Positions 33,545 to 45,000 of a DNA stretch of 64,000 nucleotides are shown here, one piece after another (within the stretch, counting starts at the first letter, position 1; every line of letters begins with the position of its first letter). The notes below the pieces were generated by a model. That model worked only from the letters and a program-made list of their open reading frames with translations. It was not told where the DNA came from and ran no database searches. A program made the translations under genes and the position numbers. The stretch is from Athripsodes cinereus (Eukaryota; Arthropoda; Insecta; Trichoptera; Leptoceridae), in assembly GCA_947579605.1 (NCBI GenBank), contig OX388318.1, positions 5,270,001-5,334,000 on the forward strand, read 5' to 3'.

Positions 33545-34020
33545 TTCTATTCCATTCCCTCACGCCGGATTCCAAGTGGGGTAGGCAGAGAGAACGGAAC
33601 GCCATATGTGTATGCCCATACATACTTCTTTCGCCTCATCTACATTCATGCAATTTCTCATGCATGCACGACTGTTTCTCTTACTCAAAACACGGCCATC
33701 CTTGAGAATTTGATCTACATGATCAAGCCACGTGGTTCTCGGATGCCCGCACTTACTCACACCCCTTCTTTCAAACAAGTATATCCTCTTTGTCATTTTT
33801 TCCCCTTCAATTCGTTCTACATATCCAAACCATGGTAATTTATTTACACGCATTCTATATCCACAACACTTCTCTTGCATCCCCTCATTTTACTAATATC
33901 CTCATTCCTCACTCTATCACGCAACGTTTTACCAACAATCCTCATCAGCGATCGCATCTCCACAGTATTTATTCCACTTTCATCCCTCTTCAACCATGTC
34001 TCATATGACATACATGAAGG
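33545..34020 (-). pseudogene. LINE reverse transcriptase C-terminal fragment
   Basis: The minus strand reads EMRSLMRIVGKTLRDRVRNE, DISKMRG, then VNKLPWFGYVERIEGEKMTK, DHVDQILKDGRVLS, CMRNCMNVDEAKEVCMG and WRSVLSAYPTW, with one or two frame changes. It is the same family as 30189-30530 but reaches further upstream. The catalytic core is missing. The downstream side has GTGGGGTAGGCAGAGA reversed, also seen at 56397. Confidence 0.7.
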
Positions 34021-36399
34021 AATTTCATCACAATATTGAAGACTGATGTGTTAAATGTGATTCAAAAATTAAAATATAATACACATTACTATAACTATGT
34101 AGCCGATGCAAGGTGCATGATGTGAATATTTTCTGGTATCAGGTACCTATTTTTGTACCCCCAATGACAGGAGAATATCTTGTGTACAAGGAATGGTATT
34201 CGAAAAAATCGAATCCAAGAAAACATTATATATGTAACAAGGCATATTTCCGTAAACTTTAACACAATTTTATACGTAGTAGGTATTATAAGTTAACATT
34301 GTTATTGAGAACTTATAAGTCTTTACCCCACTAATGTTGTATTTACGTGCGCCACCACCTTCACCGCATTTTGTTTTCACAACAATCGTAATGACTCGGA
34401 CCGATTATGTGTTCATTGGCACCAAATTCATTATTAATCACGTTAAATACAACCTACCATAAGAATAAACCAAACTTATGTATTGAACAACAAACGCCGC
34501 ACTGGCCGACACCTGTGGTAAAAGTATCAAAGCTAGTAAGCAACACTAAACGAAAATAAACATTACAAGATATCAAATAACAAATATTATAAAAGTGTTG
34601 TACTTCATAAAACGTATGGCCTCGTAATAAACGTGCAGGAAAAGTGTGACTGCTTAAAAAATAAAGCTAAAGCGACATCTTGCTGTACACAAATGAAACA
34701 TTAGAATAGGTTAATGAATCGACTTATTAAATCGTTTATAGGCAAAGCACTCTTCAGAAAATCATTTAGTTTTGTGAGTTTACCTACTGAATATTGTAAA
34801 ATGCGCGAGATTGGCTTAACGTTAATCGAGCGTAGGAAAGACGACGGATTAGTTAGCGATCGTGGGTTATAAAACAATAAATGATAATAATATGTACCTA
34901 ATCGAACATGATCATTTATTTTATAGTCACTTCGAAATGGTCCTTTATTATATGGCTGTCATGGAAGATGCTGTGATTATAGTGGTAGTACATGGCGTTA
35001 AAATAATACCGTATAAATTATTATAATAAGGTGTGTATCGGATAACTAGTATCGGAAGTGGATTTCAACGCCATCGTTATCAGATTCTGAAAGTCACGAA
35101 TATGTTGGTGATTAATAAATTCTTTCCAATTTCCCGAGTTTCAGGTTTTTAAATTGATCTAATAATCATTGCATTTTATAACAAAAGTGTTGAACGTGGC
35201 AAAAATTCAGTTGCACGATACCGACAATTACGAACGCATACAAATCATGAACGAGGTCGAAGGACGAATAAATTGTTAAATAAAACTGAAAAAAAAATAC
35301 CACACAAATATTTATACGCAAACGAATGAATAGTTGTACCTACAACCGAACAGAATATGATCCAAGAAGTAGCACAAACAAGAGCGGTCTTCATAGTTTA
35401 TATACTACAAAGCTTACGAATGTCACGAATTCTAAATTGTAAATTATCAAGGTCTTGAATAATTATAATGAACTATGCAATAACTTTGGCACGATCTAAT
35501 AGTCTAATATCTAATTAAACACAGACTAGGCATCCATGGAATGGAGTATTGAACTTAAACTTGACAAATCGCTCGTACCCAACAATCGAAAGATGCTTAA
35601 GCGAATAGCGTGTGAATAAATCACCTGCAATATCGATCAGATGACGTCAGCCATCGAGGGAATGAGGTATTACATGGTATATATTTCATGGATATTTGTT
35701 AATGCGACGTGGTATTACATGTAAAGCAACAGATATTCAGGTTTTCATACAGCATATCGCATCGCATCGCAACACCGTAATCGCGTGACTGGGTGATAAC
35801 ATCGAAGCAAGGAGAGACATCATGAATGCCCTCTTAAACACCTCACAATCTAGTCTCGTTACGGAGTAAAGAGGATTGTCTAAAAAAAGCAGGTAGATGG
35901 TAACTATCTATGACGTTAAGTATATAATATGCTACTAAATTATTCATTTCAGCGATCTCACATTATATTAACATTAACTTTTGAATATTCTACATTTTCA
36001 TGTGTAACTAATCTTTAATTTACTTTTGTTTTTCTCATGTCATGTCAGATCACTATAAAGATGGTTATCACATCAGGATTGGGCTCTCTATCTCGAATCA
36101 GAACAAAGAGGCACTCTATTCGCTACACCATGACACTTATGCTAGATACTAGCACACGTTTTAGTATATTTATAAGTAAAATTAATAGGGTAAGTAGAAA
36201 AGGTTTATTCATTCAAAGGCATGATTTTTCCGAATAGTGAAAATCGAACTCACCGAACACCGTGAACATAGATAGGGGCGATAATACTGACAAAATTTAC
36301 AGGAGAAAGTTGCCGAAATTGGACCGGCTCCTAGATTGGACCGGTACTGTTTTGGACAATACACGAACTTTTGAGACGTAGGTATGTTTAGTTACAATA
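34021..36399. other. intronic stretch, nothing recognised
   Basis: No gene or repeat is recognised. A frame at 36037-36237 has no domain I know. Confidence 0.5.
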
Positions 36400-36510
36400 G
36401 CGCACCCGGGCAGTTGATCACGCATTTGGTCTAACAATTGAAGAAGCTCGTAGGTTAGCATTTAATGTTGTAGAGAAACAAGACTTAAACCCACATGAAA
36501 TATTATGTTA
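36400..36510 (+). pseudogene. possible pogo-like transposase N-terminal scrap
   Basis: The plus strand at about 36417-36508 reads DHAFGLTIEEARRLAFNVVE and then KQDLNPHEI before a stop. The pattern (G/L)T..EAR.LAF...EK...P resembles the start of pogo/Tigger-type transposases. Only about 30 residues remain and a stop lies just upstream. Confidence 0.3.
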
Positions 36511-36573
36511 GTAATTGTTTTCTTAAAATAGATTCTTAGAGACTTATACTGGTGGTTTATTCTATGAAACTAA

Positions 36574-37113
36574 TGTGGTGTTCTCACTTTGGCGAATATC
36601 GCCAGGGCACCAAAATATCGCCAGCCATTTGAACCGTGTGAACAAAATGACAGCTAGTCTGAAACGATAAAAACCAGTAGAGACGATATCGTCTCGAGTT
36701 GACCACCTTCCAACTTTTTCGACCGATTGAACGATTTGCGTATGCGCAGATGTGTGCGACGTTCTTATCTATGGTAAAAACTTTATAACCTATAAATATT
36801 ATAATGTTTCCCGCTTCGTGACAGCTGTTTTCTTTGTTGTTGGTTTGTGACGTTTGTTCCCTTAATTAAAAAGCGCCTTATAACCTCTACTATAACATTT
36901 TCGACTAAAAATAAACACTTCGCGATCTCCATCTCGACGTCCGCCATTTTGAAAACAGTGTCAAAATCAAAGAGCATCTGACAGATCGTTTCTATATCGG
37001 TGGACTGTGTGAACAGGTGTGACGATCAATGGATGTCCGGCGAATTTTGTTTTTTCTCCTGGCGATATATTTTGAAATTCGCCTGGCGATATTCGCCAAA
37101 TGTGAACACTCCA
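36574..37113. mobile_element. PIF/Harbinger-like MITE, 540 bp
   Basis: TAA flanks both sides (36571-36573, 37114-37116; the match extends to TAATG if the first bases are counted as duplicated). The ends are inverted repeats of the form TGKRGTGTTCWCA, followed by TTTGGCGAATATCGCCAG, itself containing a short palindrome. The interior is GC-richer and open in the minus strand (36783-36977), but I see no transposase motif. Confidence 0.65.
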
Positions 37114-37610
37114 TAATGGTCCAAATAAGGAGTCTAGTTTCCTTAATTGGACTACTTCCATGTTTTTACTTTAATTATACTTTCCCTTATATTGAAGTTT
37201 GGAATACAAGTTTATATATATGTACGAGCGAACTAAATTTAAGGTTCCTGAATACATGTATACATAGCAATATAATATGTACGTACCTATATGTAATGGC
37301 AGATACATATGACGCAATTCCTATGACATGACATGCATGCTATTGTCAGGGTATTATTACGGCATAGTTACTAGTTCATATTAATTAATCAATAATAACT
37401 ACTGCACACAGTAGATTTGTATGCCTTTAATGTGTAGATACAACTTTCCCGAGTGTGGTTACTGGTTACGGAGCACGAATATTGAATTGGTTGTACATTT
37501 TGCACATAAGCGCAACATACATGCATAATTCACCGAGAAATTAATTGCTTTTTGTAGAAAATGTAACAAGTGGTTCGATTATTCAACGATTCCAGTACGC
37601 ACAGTATCTA
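37114..37610. other. intronic stretch, nothing recognised
   Basis: AT-rich, with no supported feature. Confidence 0.5.
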
Positions 37611-39725
37611 TTTTTTTATTTATTTATTTATTCTTTACTGTACATTGATAACAAGCAAATTTACACAAAAATACATTTCAAACAAAGACAATCATACAAT
37701 CAATATACAGAGGGCGAGTTTATCGCAGAGGCGCGATTTCTTCCAACTAACCCAATTTCATAAAACCTTCACATAAAGAAAATTTTTTAAAGAAAGGAAA
37801 GAGGAGGTAAAAAAGGAGAAGAATATGTAGGAAAAGGGACTAGGATACAGAAGCCATATTTTGTGCGATAAAATGGTCCTTGACCGCCCGCTTGAAAGCT
37901 TGAAGAGTGGGGAGCAACCTTATCCTGGAAGGCAAACTATTCCAACAGCGAGCACCATGAACAGAAAAAGAGTTTGTAAAAAAGTTTGAGCTATGAGCTG
38001 GTATCGCCAGAAGACGCTCGCTATTGGATCGTAAGGGCAAGCCATGGCTCGAAAGATACTCAAACATTTCCTTAAGATAGTATGGTGAAGACGTAGAGTA
38101 TAAACAATTATAAACCAGTGATAAGACATGGAGATCTCGTCTTTGGCGCACGGTAAGCCATTTCAGTTTATTCCTAAATCTTGTTATGCGGTCAGATCTT
38201 TTCAGATCAAAGATGAAACGAATGCCAGTATTTTGTAACCTTTCCAGTTTAGTGAGTAATTCCAAGTTACAACCAACGTAGGCACAATCGGCATAATCAA
38301 GGATTCGAAGTAGAAGAGACTGGACCAAAAGAGTTTTAATTTTCATGGGCAAGAACCTTTGCAATCTCCTCAGATTATGCATGCTGCAAAAGAATCTCCT
38401 CCTAACATTATTAACGTGTTGACGCCAAGAAAGCTCTCTATCCAGTAAGAGACCAAGATTCTTTGCAGTTTTGGAATAAGGGATTACAGTGGAGTCAATG
38501 TATGTATTAGGAATCGTTAGATTATTCAGTTTTGAGATAGAATAGGGGCTTCCTATAAACATCGTTTGTGTTTTAGTAGGATTAAGAATCAAGCCATTTT
38601 TAGTGGCCCAGTCAGAAACTTGTTGCAAACAATTTGACTTTTCATCAACAGCCCTTGACAGATCCTCTAACTTGAAGTGAGTATAGATCTGTAGGTCATC
38701 GGCATATAGATGGTAGTTACAGGGAATATGTCGCACGATGGGGCTGATGAAAATCGAGAACAGTAGAGGAGAAAGCACTCCGCCCTGTGGCACACCCGCC
38801 TTCAAATCCAACCAGCCAGACTCAACACCACTTCGCAACCGCACACACTGAGTTCTACCTTTTAAGTACGACTCGAACCAGGAAATACAGGATTGAGATG
38901 CATTGAGTCGCCTGAGAGAAGCAAGGAGTAGATCAAAATCCACAGTGTTAAAAGCACTGCTGAAATCTAATAGTGTCAAATGGGTTAGTTGTTTTTTATC
39001 CATAGCTCCTCTTATGTCATCAGTGATTTTTACTAACGCAGTTGTCGTACTATGCCCTTCTCTGAATCCTGACTGAAAATTATTGTGGTAGTCATTTTCC
39101 ACAAGAAACTTATTGAAATGCCAGTATGCAAGTTTTTCCAGCACTTTTGAGAAAAATGGAAGTATTGATATTGGGCGGAAATCCTGTGGAGCTGTGGAAT
39201 CATTTTTTTTTGGTAATGGAATGACATAAGCCTGTTTCCATTTGCGGGGAACTATACAGTGTTTGAAAGAAAAATTAATAATATGAGTCAGGTGTGGTAT
39301 TATAATGTGGAGAAAGCGCGAGATAAAAGATATGCTTATTTCATCACAACCTGCAGCTTTGGACTTAATGGAGGCAATGCAACACTCAACCTCAGCTTCC
39401 GATATGGCTGGAAAATCAAAATGTGGACCTGTTAGCCCTACGTGTGTACTTAAATCTCTCAGAGCAGCCGCTTTAGCAGTATCATCCAACGTAGTAGGAG
39501 GAGAGGCAAAGTGTGCATTCAGACAGTTGGGTTCCAAGGATGGCTCACCATGCGCCAATCTCCCATCGAGAGAAACCAAAGAGTCAAGACGCTTCCACGC
39601 CTGAGCCTGAGAACAACCACTAAAGAGATCATGAGTATGAGCAACTTTGGCGTTTCTAAATTTTTTGGAACAAATGTTTCGAAGACTTCTAAATCTCTGC
39701 CAGTTCTCAATCTACACAAACATTG
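37611..39725 (-). mobile_element. 5'-truncated non-LTR retrotransposon with intact RT half
   Basis: One frame (ATG at 39579 to stop at 37840, 579 codons, open upstream to about 39713) holds the reverse transcriptase. It shows RKWKQAYVIPLPKK, DFRPISILPFFSKVLEKL, LLDFSSAFNTVDFDLL, GVPQGGVLSPLLF and the YADD active site in YHLYADDLQIY, followed by the C-terminal domain. No stops or frameshifts are seen. The 3' end is (TTTA)n on the plus strand at 37611. The endonuclease half is missing, as in normal 5' truncation during target-primed reverse transcription. The YADD plus GVPQGGVLSPLLF pattern fits the Jockey/CR1 group. The same tail occurs at 3355-3482. Confidence 0.85.
37840..39579 (-). CDS. LINE ORF2 fragment: reverse transcriptase
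   Basis: 579 codons from the first in-frame ATG, a fragment of a longer ORF2 that is open upstream. The RT fingers-palm motifs run from about residue 110, YADD at about 287-290, thumb and C-terminal part to the end (WNSLPSRIRLLPTLQAFK). It is intact as read but lacks the APE endonuclease, so it is unlikely to move by itself. Confidence 0.8.
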   Translation of the reverse strand: MVSLDGRLAHGEPSLEPNCLNAHFASPPTTLDDTAKAAALRDLSTHVGLTGPHFDFPAISEAEVECCIASIKSKAAGCDEISISFISRFLHIIIPHLTHIINFSFKHCIVPRKWKQAYVIPLPKKNDSTAPQDFRPISILPFFSKVLEKLAYWHFNKFLVENDYHNNFQSGFREGHSTTTALVKITDDIRGAMDKKQLTHLTLLDFSSAFNTVDFDLLLASLRRLNASQSCISWFESYLKGRTQCVRLRSGVESGWLDLKAGVPQGGVLSPLLFSIFISPIVRHIPCNYHLYADDLQIYTHFKLEDLSRAVDEKSNCLQQVSDWATKNGLILNPTKTQTMFIGSPYSISKLNNLTIPNTYIDSTVIPYSKTAKNLGLLLDRELSWRQHVNNVRRRFFCSMHNLRRLQRFLPMKIKTLLVQSLLLRILDYADCAYVGCNLELLTKLERLQNTGIRFIFDLKRSDRITRFRNKLKWLTVRQRRDLHVLSLVYNCLYSTSSPYYLKEMFEYLSSHGLPLRSNSERLLAIPAHSSNFFTNSFSVHGARCWNSLPSRIRLLPTLQAFKRAVKDHFIAQNMASVS

Positions 39726-40727
39726 CTATTTATAGTGAAATTATAATAAATATAAAGTTACATAGAACTGCTTTAATTTTTATTATTAAGTGATTAAATT
39801 TTAAACACAAAAATGTTTTTTTGCGCTGACGTTATACGGTTCTTTTCCCTAGAAAATGTCATCAAATATAATTGATCTTCTTCTTCACTACTCAACACTA
39901 GGAGCAATTTCGTATAAAAAACAAGGGCGCCATATTGTGCGTCTATAGCCCGAAACTCCCAGCATAAAAGTGTGATTTCAGCTTCCTATTGAAGCGCTCT
40001 CCATTCGCCTCCTCTTGCAGACCAAAGGCAGTTTGTTTCAGCATTTTAATCACAATGAATACATAATCCGTTAATATCACCACTAGTTGATAAAATAAAG
40101 TATTACCTACGGTATAATACAGTAGTAAGTCATACAACTAACAACGGATCCCTAAGTAGGTACTTACAATCAATGCTTATAATACATTTATCTTGAGATG
40201 ACATTCTATGAATGTCACAAAAATTAGTAAATTATTACATCTAATTCAATTGCTGTACCAAAACAAAAGAAATGTACGTATACGATTATTAGTTTCTAAA
40301 TTACTGTATATCATTTAAAAGTTTTGTTTCTAAATTAAGAGTATTGATTACGTACATCAAGAGCAAGGTAATTGTTAGATACATCCCATGTGAAGGCACG
40401 TGAGACATGACAATAGAATTGAAGAATCTGCATCAGTGAGCAGGCGTGCGAATTCATCTGGTACATACCTATAATATATGTAGAACTAATGAACAATAAC
40501 ATACTCTTATAAGAAAATAGAGAAGGTAGGTACTTAATTGATTAGTAAAACGAACGTAAAAAAGTGAAATGTAATTAATATGAAGGTGAACGTAATTAGA
40601 GATATGCGTTAAACTATTTTAATCACTGTCGTTACACAGCAGCATGTATAAATAAAATAAACAAATAGTTTATACAATTAAATATGGATAATATACAATA
40701 TTTGACAGTGATAAAAGCAACAAATAA
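39726..40727. other. intronic stretch, nothing recognised
   Basis: AT-rich, with no supported feature. Confidence 0.5.
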
Positions 40728-40865
40728 TTTTTATTTATTTATTTTATTCTTCTTGCACATCATCATTCATATAACAAATAAAATAAAGCAATATACACAA
40801 GAAAAAATGTGATGATGTGCAGTGGCGAGATTATCACTATATAGTGATTTCTTCCATCTAACCAC
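40728..40865 (-). mobile_element. LINE 3' tail fragment, stem-loop family
   Basis: Longest of the tails: a TTATTTATTTTATTCTTC start, GCACATCATCA, TGATGATGTGC, then GTGGCGAGATTATCACTATA and TGATTTCTTCCATCTAACCA. The 11-bp stem is perfect here. Confidence 0.7.
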
Positions 40866-40914
40866 GTAATAATATAAAATACTAGACGAAAATTTTACCC
40901 CAAACATAGTAAAT

Positions 40915-41078
40915 TTAATAATTGGATAATTTATATATGGCGCCGTTTAATGGTTCGTGACAATCTCAAGGGCGCCGTAACTCCTCGTGAACAGTAGTGT
41001 TTTCAACTTGGTCCTACCTATATCTGATGGTGGGCCGATTCTCTCTCAGGTTTGCGGGCAATCTGATTCAGGCAGTAC
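40915..41078 (-). mobile_element. LINE 3' fragment into which the BEL element inserted
   Basis: The minus strand reads LPANLREN, then in another frame TKLKTLLFTRSYGALEIVTN, and a 3' UTR GGCGCC ... GGCGCC stem, ending at TATATAAATTATCC. It is the same family as 4440-4640. The BEL/Pao element interrupts it at its upstream end; AGTAC (41074-41078) is the duplicated target. Confidence 0.6.
41074..41078. repeat. target-site duplication AGTAC of the BEL element, left copy
   Basis: AGTAC directly precedes the left LTR, and the same five bases (49390-49394) follow the right LTR. Confidence 0.9.
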
Positions 41079-42019
41079 TGTGCGGGACAGAGGCCGACTC
41101 AGCCTGCCGCAGGCCACAAGTGAACTGTGTCTCCGGGTGGTAGGAGTCGGGGGTAAGTGAGGGGTAACTGGTTCGTGGTACAGCACCGTTCCAATGTCAA
41201 TGCGCCTCGCTATGCAGGTAATCCGGGTGCGTCGGTAGTGGGTCGGCCCAGCCGCCGTTGCCCTTGACAGCACGTCGGAGACTCCTTTGTTCGTTGACCT
41301 GGGGATGTTTACTTCCACCGGCACGACAACGTTCCAACACCTAGGCGTGGCAAACAAGTGTACCGTCCAGCACTCACTACCAGGCAATAAACCCGATAGC
41401 ACTCGCTATTAAGCACACAAGAAGCCCCACGGCGGCGTATTCACGAAGCGATACACGGTTTAGGGTAACCACCTCAGTGCCAAGTCACTCGGAAGCTCCT
41501 CGGTGAAGTGAAGAGCGAAGGACAGCTGAAGCCTAGAAGTCCAGGGGCCAAGATCAGTAGTAGGGCGGTAGTTCAGCAGTAGTAGTCCAATTCCGAGCGA
41601 GCAGAGCAGTAGAGGTAGTCAGGTAGGTGTAGTAAAACTCCAGGTAGACAGTTGAGAGTAATTTTATTCGCAAAAGTGCCTTGCTTTTAAAGCAAGCGGG
41701 CTTCATCAGCCGTATACCAATCGACAGTGGCTGGCTGTGTGGAGCACAACGTTATCAGCTCACGTAAATAACTCCCCTCCCCTGCTAGAAGGTCATTTAC
41801 ATGTTGACCTTCGCAAGGGAAGGACGTTCAACCATAATGTTTACAACAACAACAGCGCGCGCCGCGCGAGTAGGCATAGGTATATGCATGATAGCTTTAT
41901 TGTACCTACATCACGCGGCCGCATCTTACAATGTTATCTCACATACATAATTAAAACATAGGTATATACATATACGATGAATATGGGAAGTAGGCAACAG
42001 ATATATTCTGTGCGGTACA
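41079..42019 (-). repeat. 3' LTR of the BEL/Pao element, 941 bp
   Basis: Bounded by TG and CA. Matches 48219-49389 base for base apart from two substitutions (at about 41157 and 41173 against 48297 and 48313) and the extra 230 bp in the other copy. Supplies the polyadenylation side of the element. Confidence 0.95.
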
Positions 42020-42030
42020 CTTCCCCCCCC
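42020..42030 (-). other. polypurine tract of the BEL element
   Basis: On the minus strand GGGGGGGGAAG stands directly before the 3' LTR, the standard place for the plus-strand primer. Confidence 0.8.
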
Positions 42031-42043
42031 GTGAGGCTACGCC

Positions 42044-45000
42044 TCACTCTTCTTCACCGCACTGGATCCGCCACAGGCGGGTTGCTGGTCTGATCATCTG
42101 GTTGGCTGCTGATGTCTTCACCACGGCCGATCGTACTTGGCCGTCTTGTGCCTTGTGTACTTGTGTTATTCTTCCCCGAGGCCAGGTACCGCGGGGCTGC
42201 GCAGGGTCTGCAACAATCACAATGTCCCCTTTTTTCAGCGGCTGGACGGGCTCATGCCATTTATGCCGCCGGGATAAGGTTGGTGCATACTCGCGAACCC
42301 ATCTTCGCCAGAACAGGTCGGTGAGCTGCTGCGCTACACGCCATTGTCTTCTTATGTTGGGCTCGTCCTCGTCTACTGGGTAGTGGGTGAGCTCAGGTCG
42401 TAGGCTTTTAGCTCCGAGCAGAAAATGATTGGGCGTCAAGGGTTCCCCATCTTCGGGGTCCACGCTGATGTGTGTCAAAGGGCGGTTGTTGACTATATAT
42501 TCGGCCTCGGCCATTGCCGTGGCCAGTGTTTCTTCCTTCAGTGCTCTGCCCTTGAGTGTGGCGCTGAGTGCCGTTTTGATACTCCTGACCAGCCTCTCCC
42601 AGGCCCCCCCCATGTGGGGAGCCGCTGGAGGGTTGAATTTCCACTCTATCCTCCTGGTCAGGAGCTCTTCAGCTACCTTTTCGTTGGCTTGAAGGCCATG
42701 CTGGCGCAGTTCTCGGACGGCACCGTGGAAGTTGGTGCCGTTGTCTGAGAAGAGTATTGCTGGTTGGCCTCTTCGGGCTGCCATTCGTCTTAAAGCCAGG
42801 ATGAAAGAGTCGGCTGATAGACTGTGGGCAATTTCCACGTGGACTGCACGTGTAGTGAGGCACGTGAAAAGGCAGCCGTAGCGCTTCTCGCGACGGCGCC
42901 CGATAGTCACCTCTAGTGGCCCGAAGAAGTCAACTCCACACATGGTAAATGGAGGCTGGTGATGGGCCAGGCGTGCAGCAGGAAGTGGTGCCATTTCTGG
43001 TGGATGAGCCTTTGCCTTCCTTATGCGGCATACCTGGCATCGGGCCACGATCGCTCGGACAGCTCCACGAACCTTCAATATCTCATACTTGGCTCGTGCT
43101 TCCGCGACCGTCTTCTCCGATCCCTGATGTCCTGCTGCGTCGTGGATTTTTCGCAGCAGTAGGCGGGTATATTCATTGCTCCCGTCCAGGATCGGAGGTT
43201 CTGGCGTAAATTCTTCTACGCCTGTTAGGTTTCTCAGCCTTGATCGTGAGACTAGGATGCCGTCCTCGCGCATCCTTGGAGAGTAGCGCCGGAGCCTGCT
43301 ATCCTTTTTCGGTGGTGTCTCCTTACTTAGTGCTGATATCTCTTCCTCAAAGGAGGCTCGTTGAGCCTGGCGGAGCCAGAGGTCTTCTGCTTCTCGCAGT
43401 TCTGCAACCTGCAATGTTCCAGGTTGTCCCTGGCGCCGGCATCTTGCGGTAAAACGCTTCACCCAAGCTGTTGTCCTGATAAGTCGCTCCCATGAAGAGA
43501 AACGTGCTGGTTCTGGGAGTGCACCGGAGTATCCCACACTCGTTGTCCCGGCGAACACTGCTCGCAACTCGGGACCAGGGGTGGTCATTACCTTGTTTTC
43601 CGGCCACTCCTCTCTATCTTTGGTCAGGTACCCGGGGCCGGAGAACCATATCGCTTCAGGGCGTAGGTCCTCTATTTTGACCTTCCTGGTTCCAACATCC
43701 GCTGGGTTTTGTTTTGTGGGGACCCATCTCCACTCGCAGCCCTGGGTGAGTTCGTCAATCTCACCCAAACGGTTGCTTACAAATGTTGAGTAAGCGCGGG
43801 GGTCCCCACTGATCCAGGACAGGACTGTGGTCGAATCTGTCCATAGGATGGTCTTGTCTAGGCGTCCCGTCATCTCTTGGTGGATGGTTGCTTGAAGTCG
43901 GGCGCCGATCAGTGCTGCTTGCAGTTCAAGGCGGGGCACCGTCAGTGGTTTTAACGGTGCCACCTTCGTCTTACTTGCGACGAAGTATGCGCGGTCGCCC
44001 TCCTTCACGTAAGCAACCGCGCAACAAGCTTCTTCCGAAGCATCGCAGAATATGTGGAGCTCGGCTGCGCTATCCTTCTTGGTGCGGCAGGGTCGCCTTA
44101 TTCTGATAGGCCCCTGCCTTAGGATCTGCAGCCATTCTTGCCAAATAGCTGCATGGCCAGGCGTGATCTTTTCATCCCAGCTCACGCCGCTTCTCCACAC
44201 ATCCTGGAGTAGGACCTTTGTCCGGACGATTAGGCAGGCTATTAGACCCAGCGGGTCAAATACCTTCATGGCAGCGCTGAGTAACTGCCTCTTAGTCGGG
44301 CATTCATGAACCTCAGCCGACTCGCAGAGTCCGTAGGTAAACGCGTCATCGGTTGGGCTCCATTGAACGCCTAGGATCCTCTCATCTTCTTGTTTGCAGG
44401 CAATTTCTCGGCTGGCGCTGCTCACTTCCGCTGCGCGGCCGAAGATTGCAGGCTGGTTCGTCGCCCAGTTCGTGAGTTCCATCCTGCCTGTTGCCAGAAC
44501 TCCCGTTACATCCTGGACGAGTAATTCAGCTTCCTGCATCGTGTCCACGGAGTCCAAGTAATCATCCATGTAAAAACGACTCTTGATTGCCTCTGCAGCA
44601 TGCGGGAACTGGCTGGAATTGTCGTCAGCGATCCTGTTCCTCACATACTGGGCGCTAGCTGGGGAGCATCGTGCGCCAAACATCATTTGCTTCAACTTGT
44701 ATGTTATGATCTGTCCATCATTGGCATCCCGCCACAGAAACAGCTGCGCCTCTTGGTCCTCTTCTTTGATGCGGACCCTGAGAAACATCTCCTTTATGTC
44801 GGCTGCGAGGGCGATTTTACCCTCGCGGAACCGCAGGATGTTTCCCAGCAATGAGGACAGCAGGTCTGGCCCTGAGAGCAACTTCTCATTCAAAGAAGTG
44901 CCCCTGAAGGCGCAAGCCGCGTCAAAAACGACGCGCAGTTTTCCCGGTTTATTGGGATTTGTTACTGCGAAATGCGGCAGGTACCACCGCCGCGGGTGGT

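Noticed and set aside
41046..41402. 118-codon frame, repeated at 48132-48542 as a 136-codon frame
   Set aside because: Both lie in the LTRs, are present because the LTRs are duplicates, and show no known domain.
41690..41710. CTGATGA on the minus strand in the BEL LTR as another hammerhead
   Set aside because: A hairpin follows (CTTGCTTTAAAAGCAAG) but no GAAA and no stem III are present; it is more likely part of the LTR's RNA 3'-end structure.
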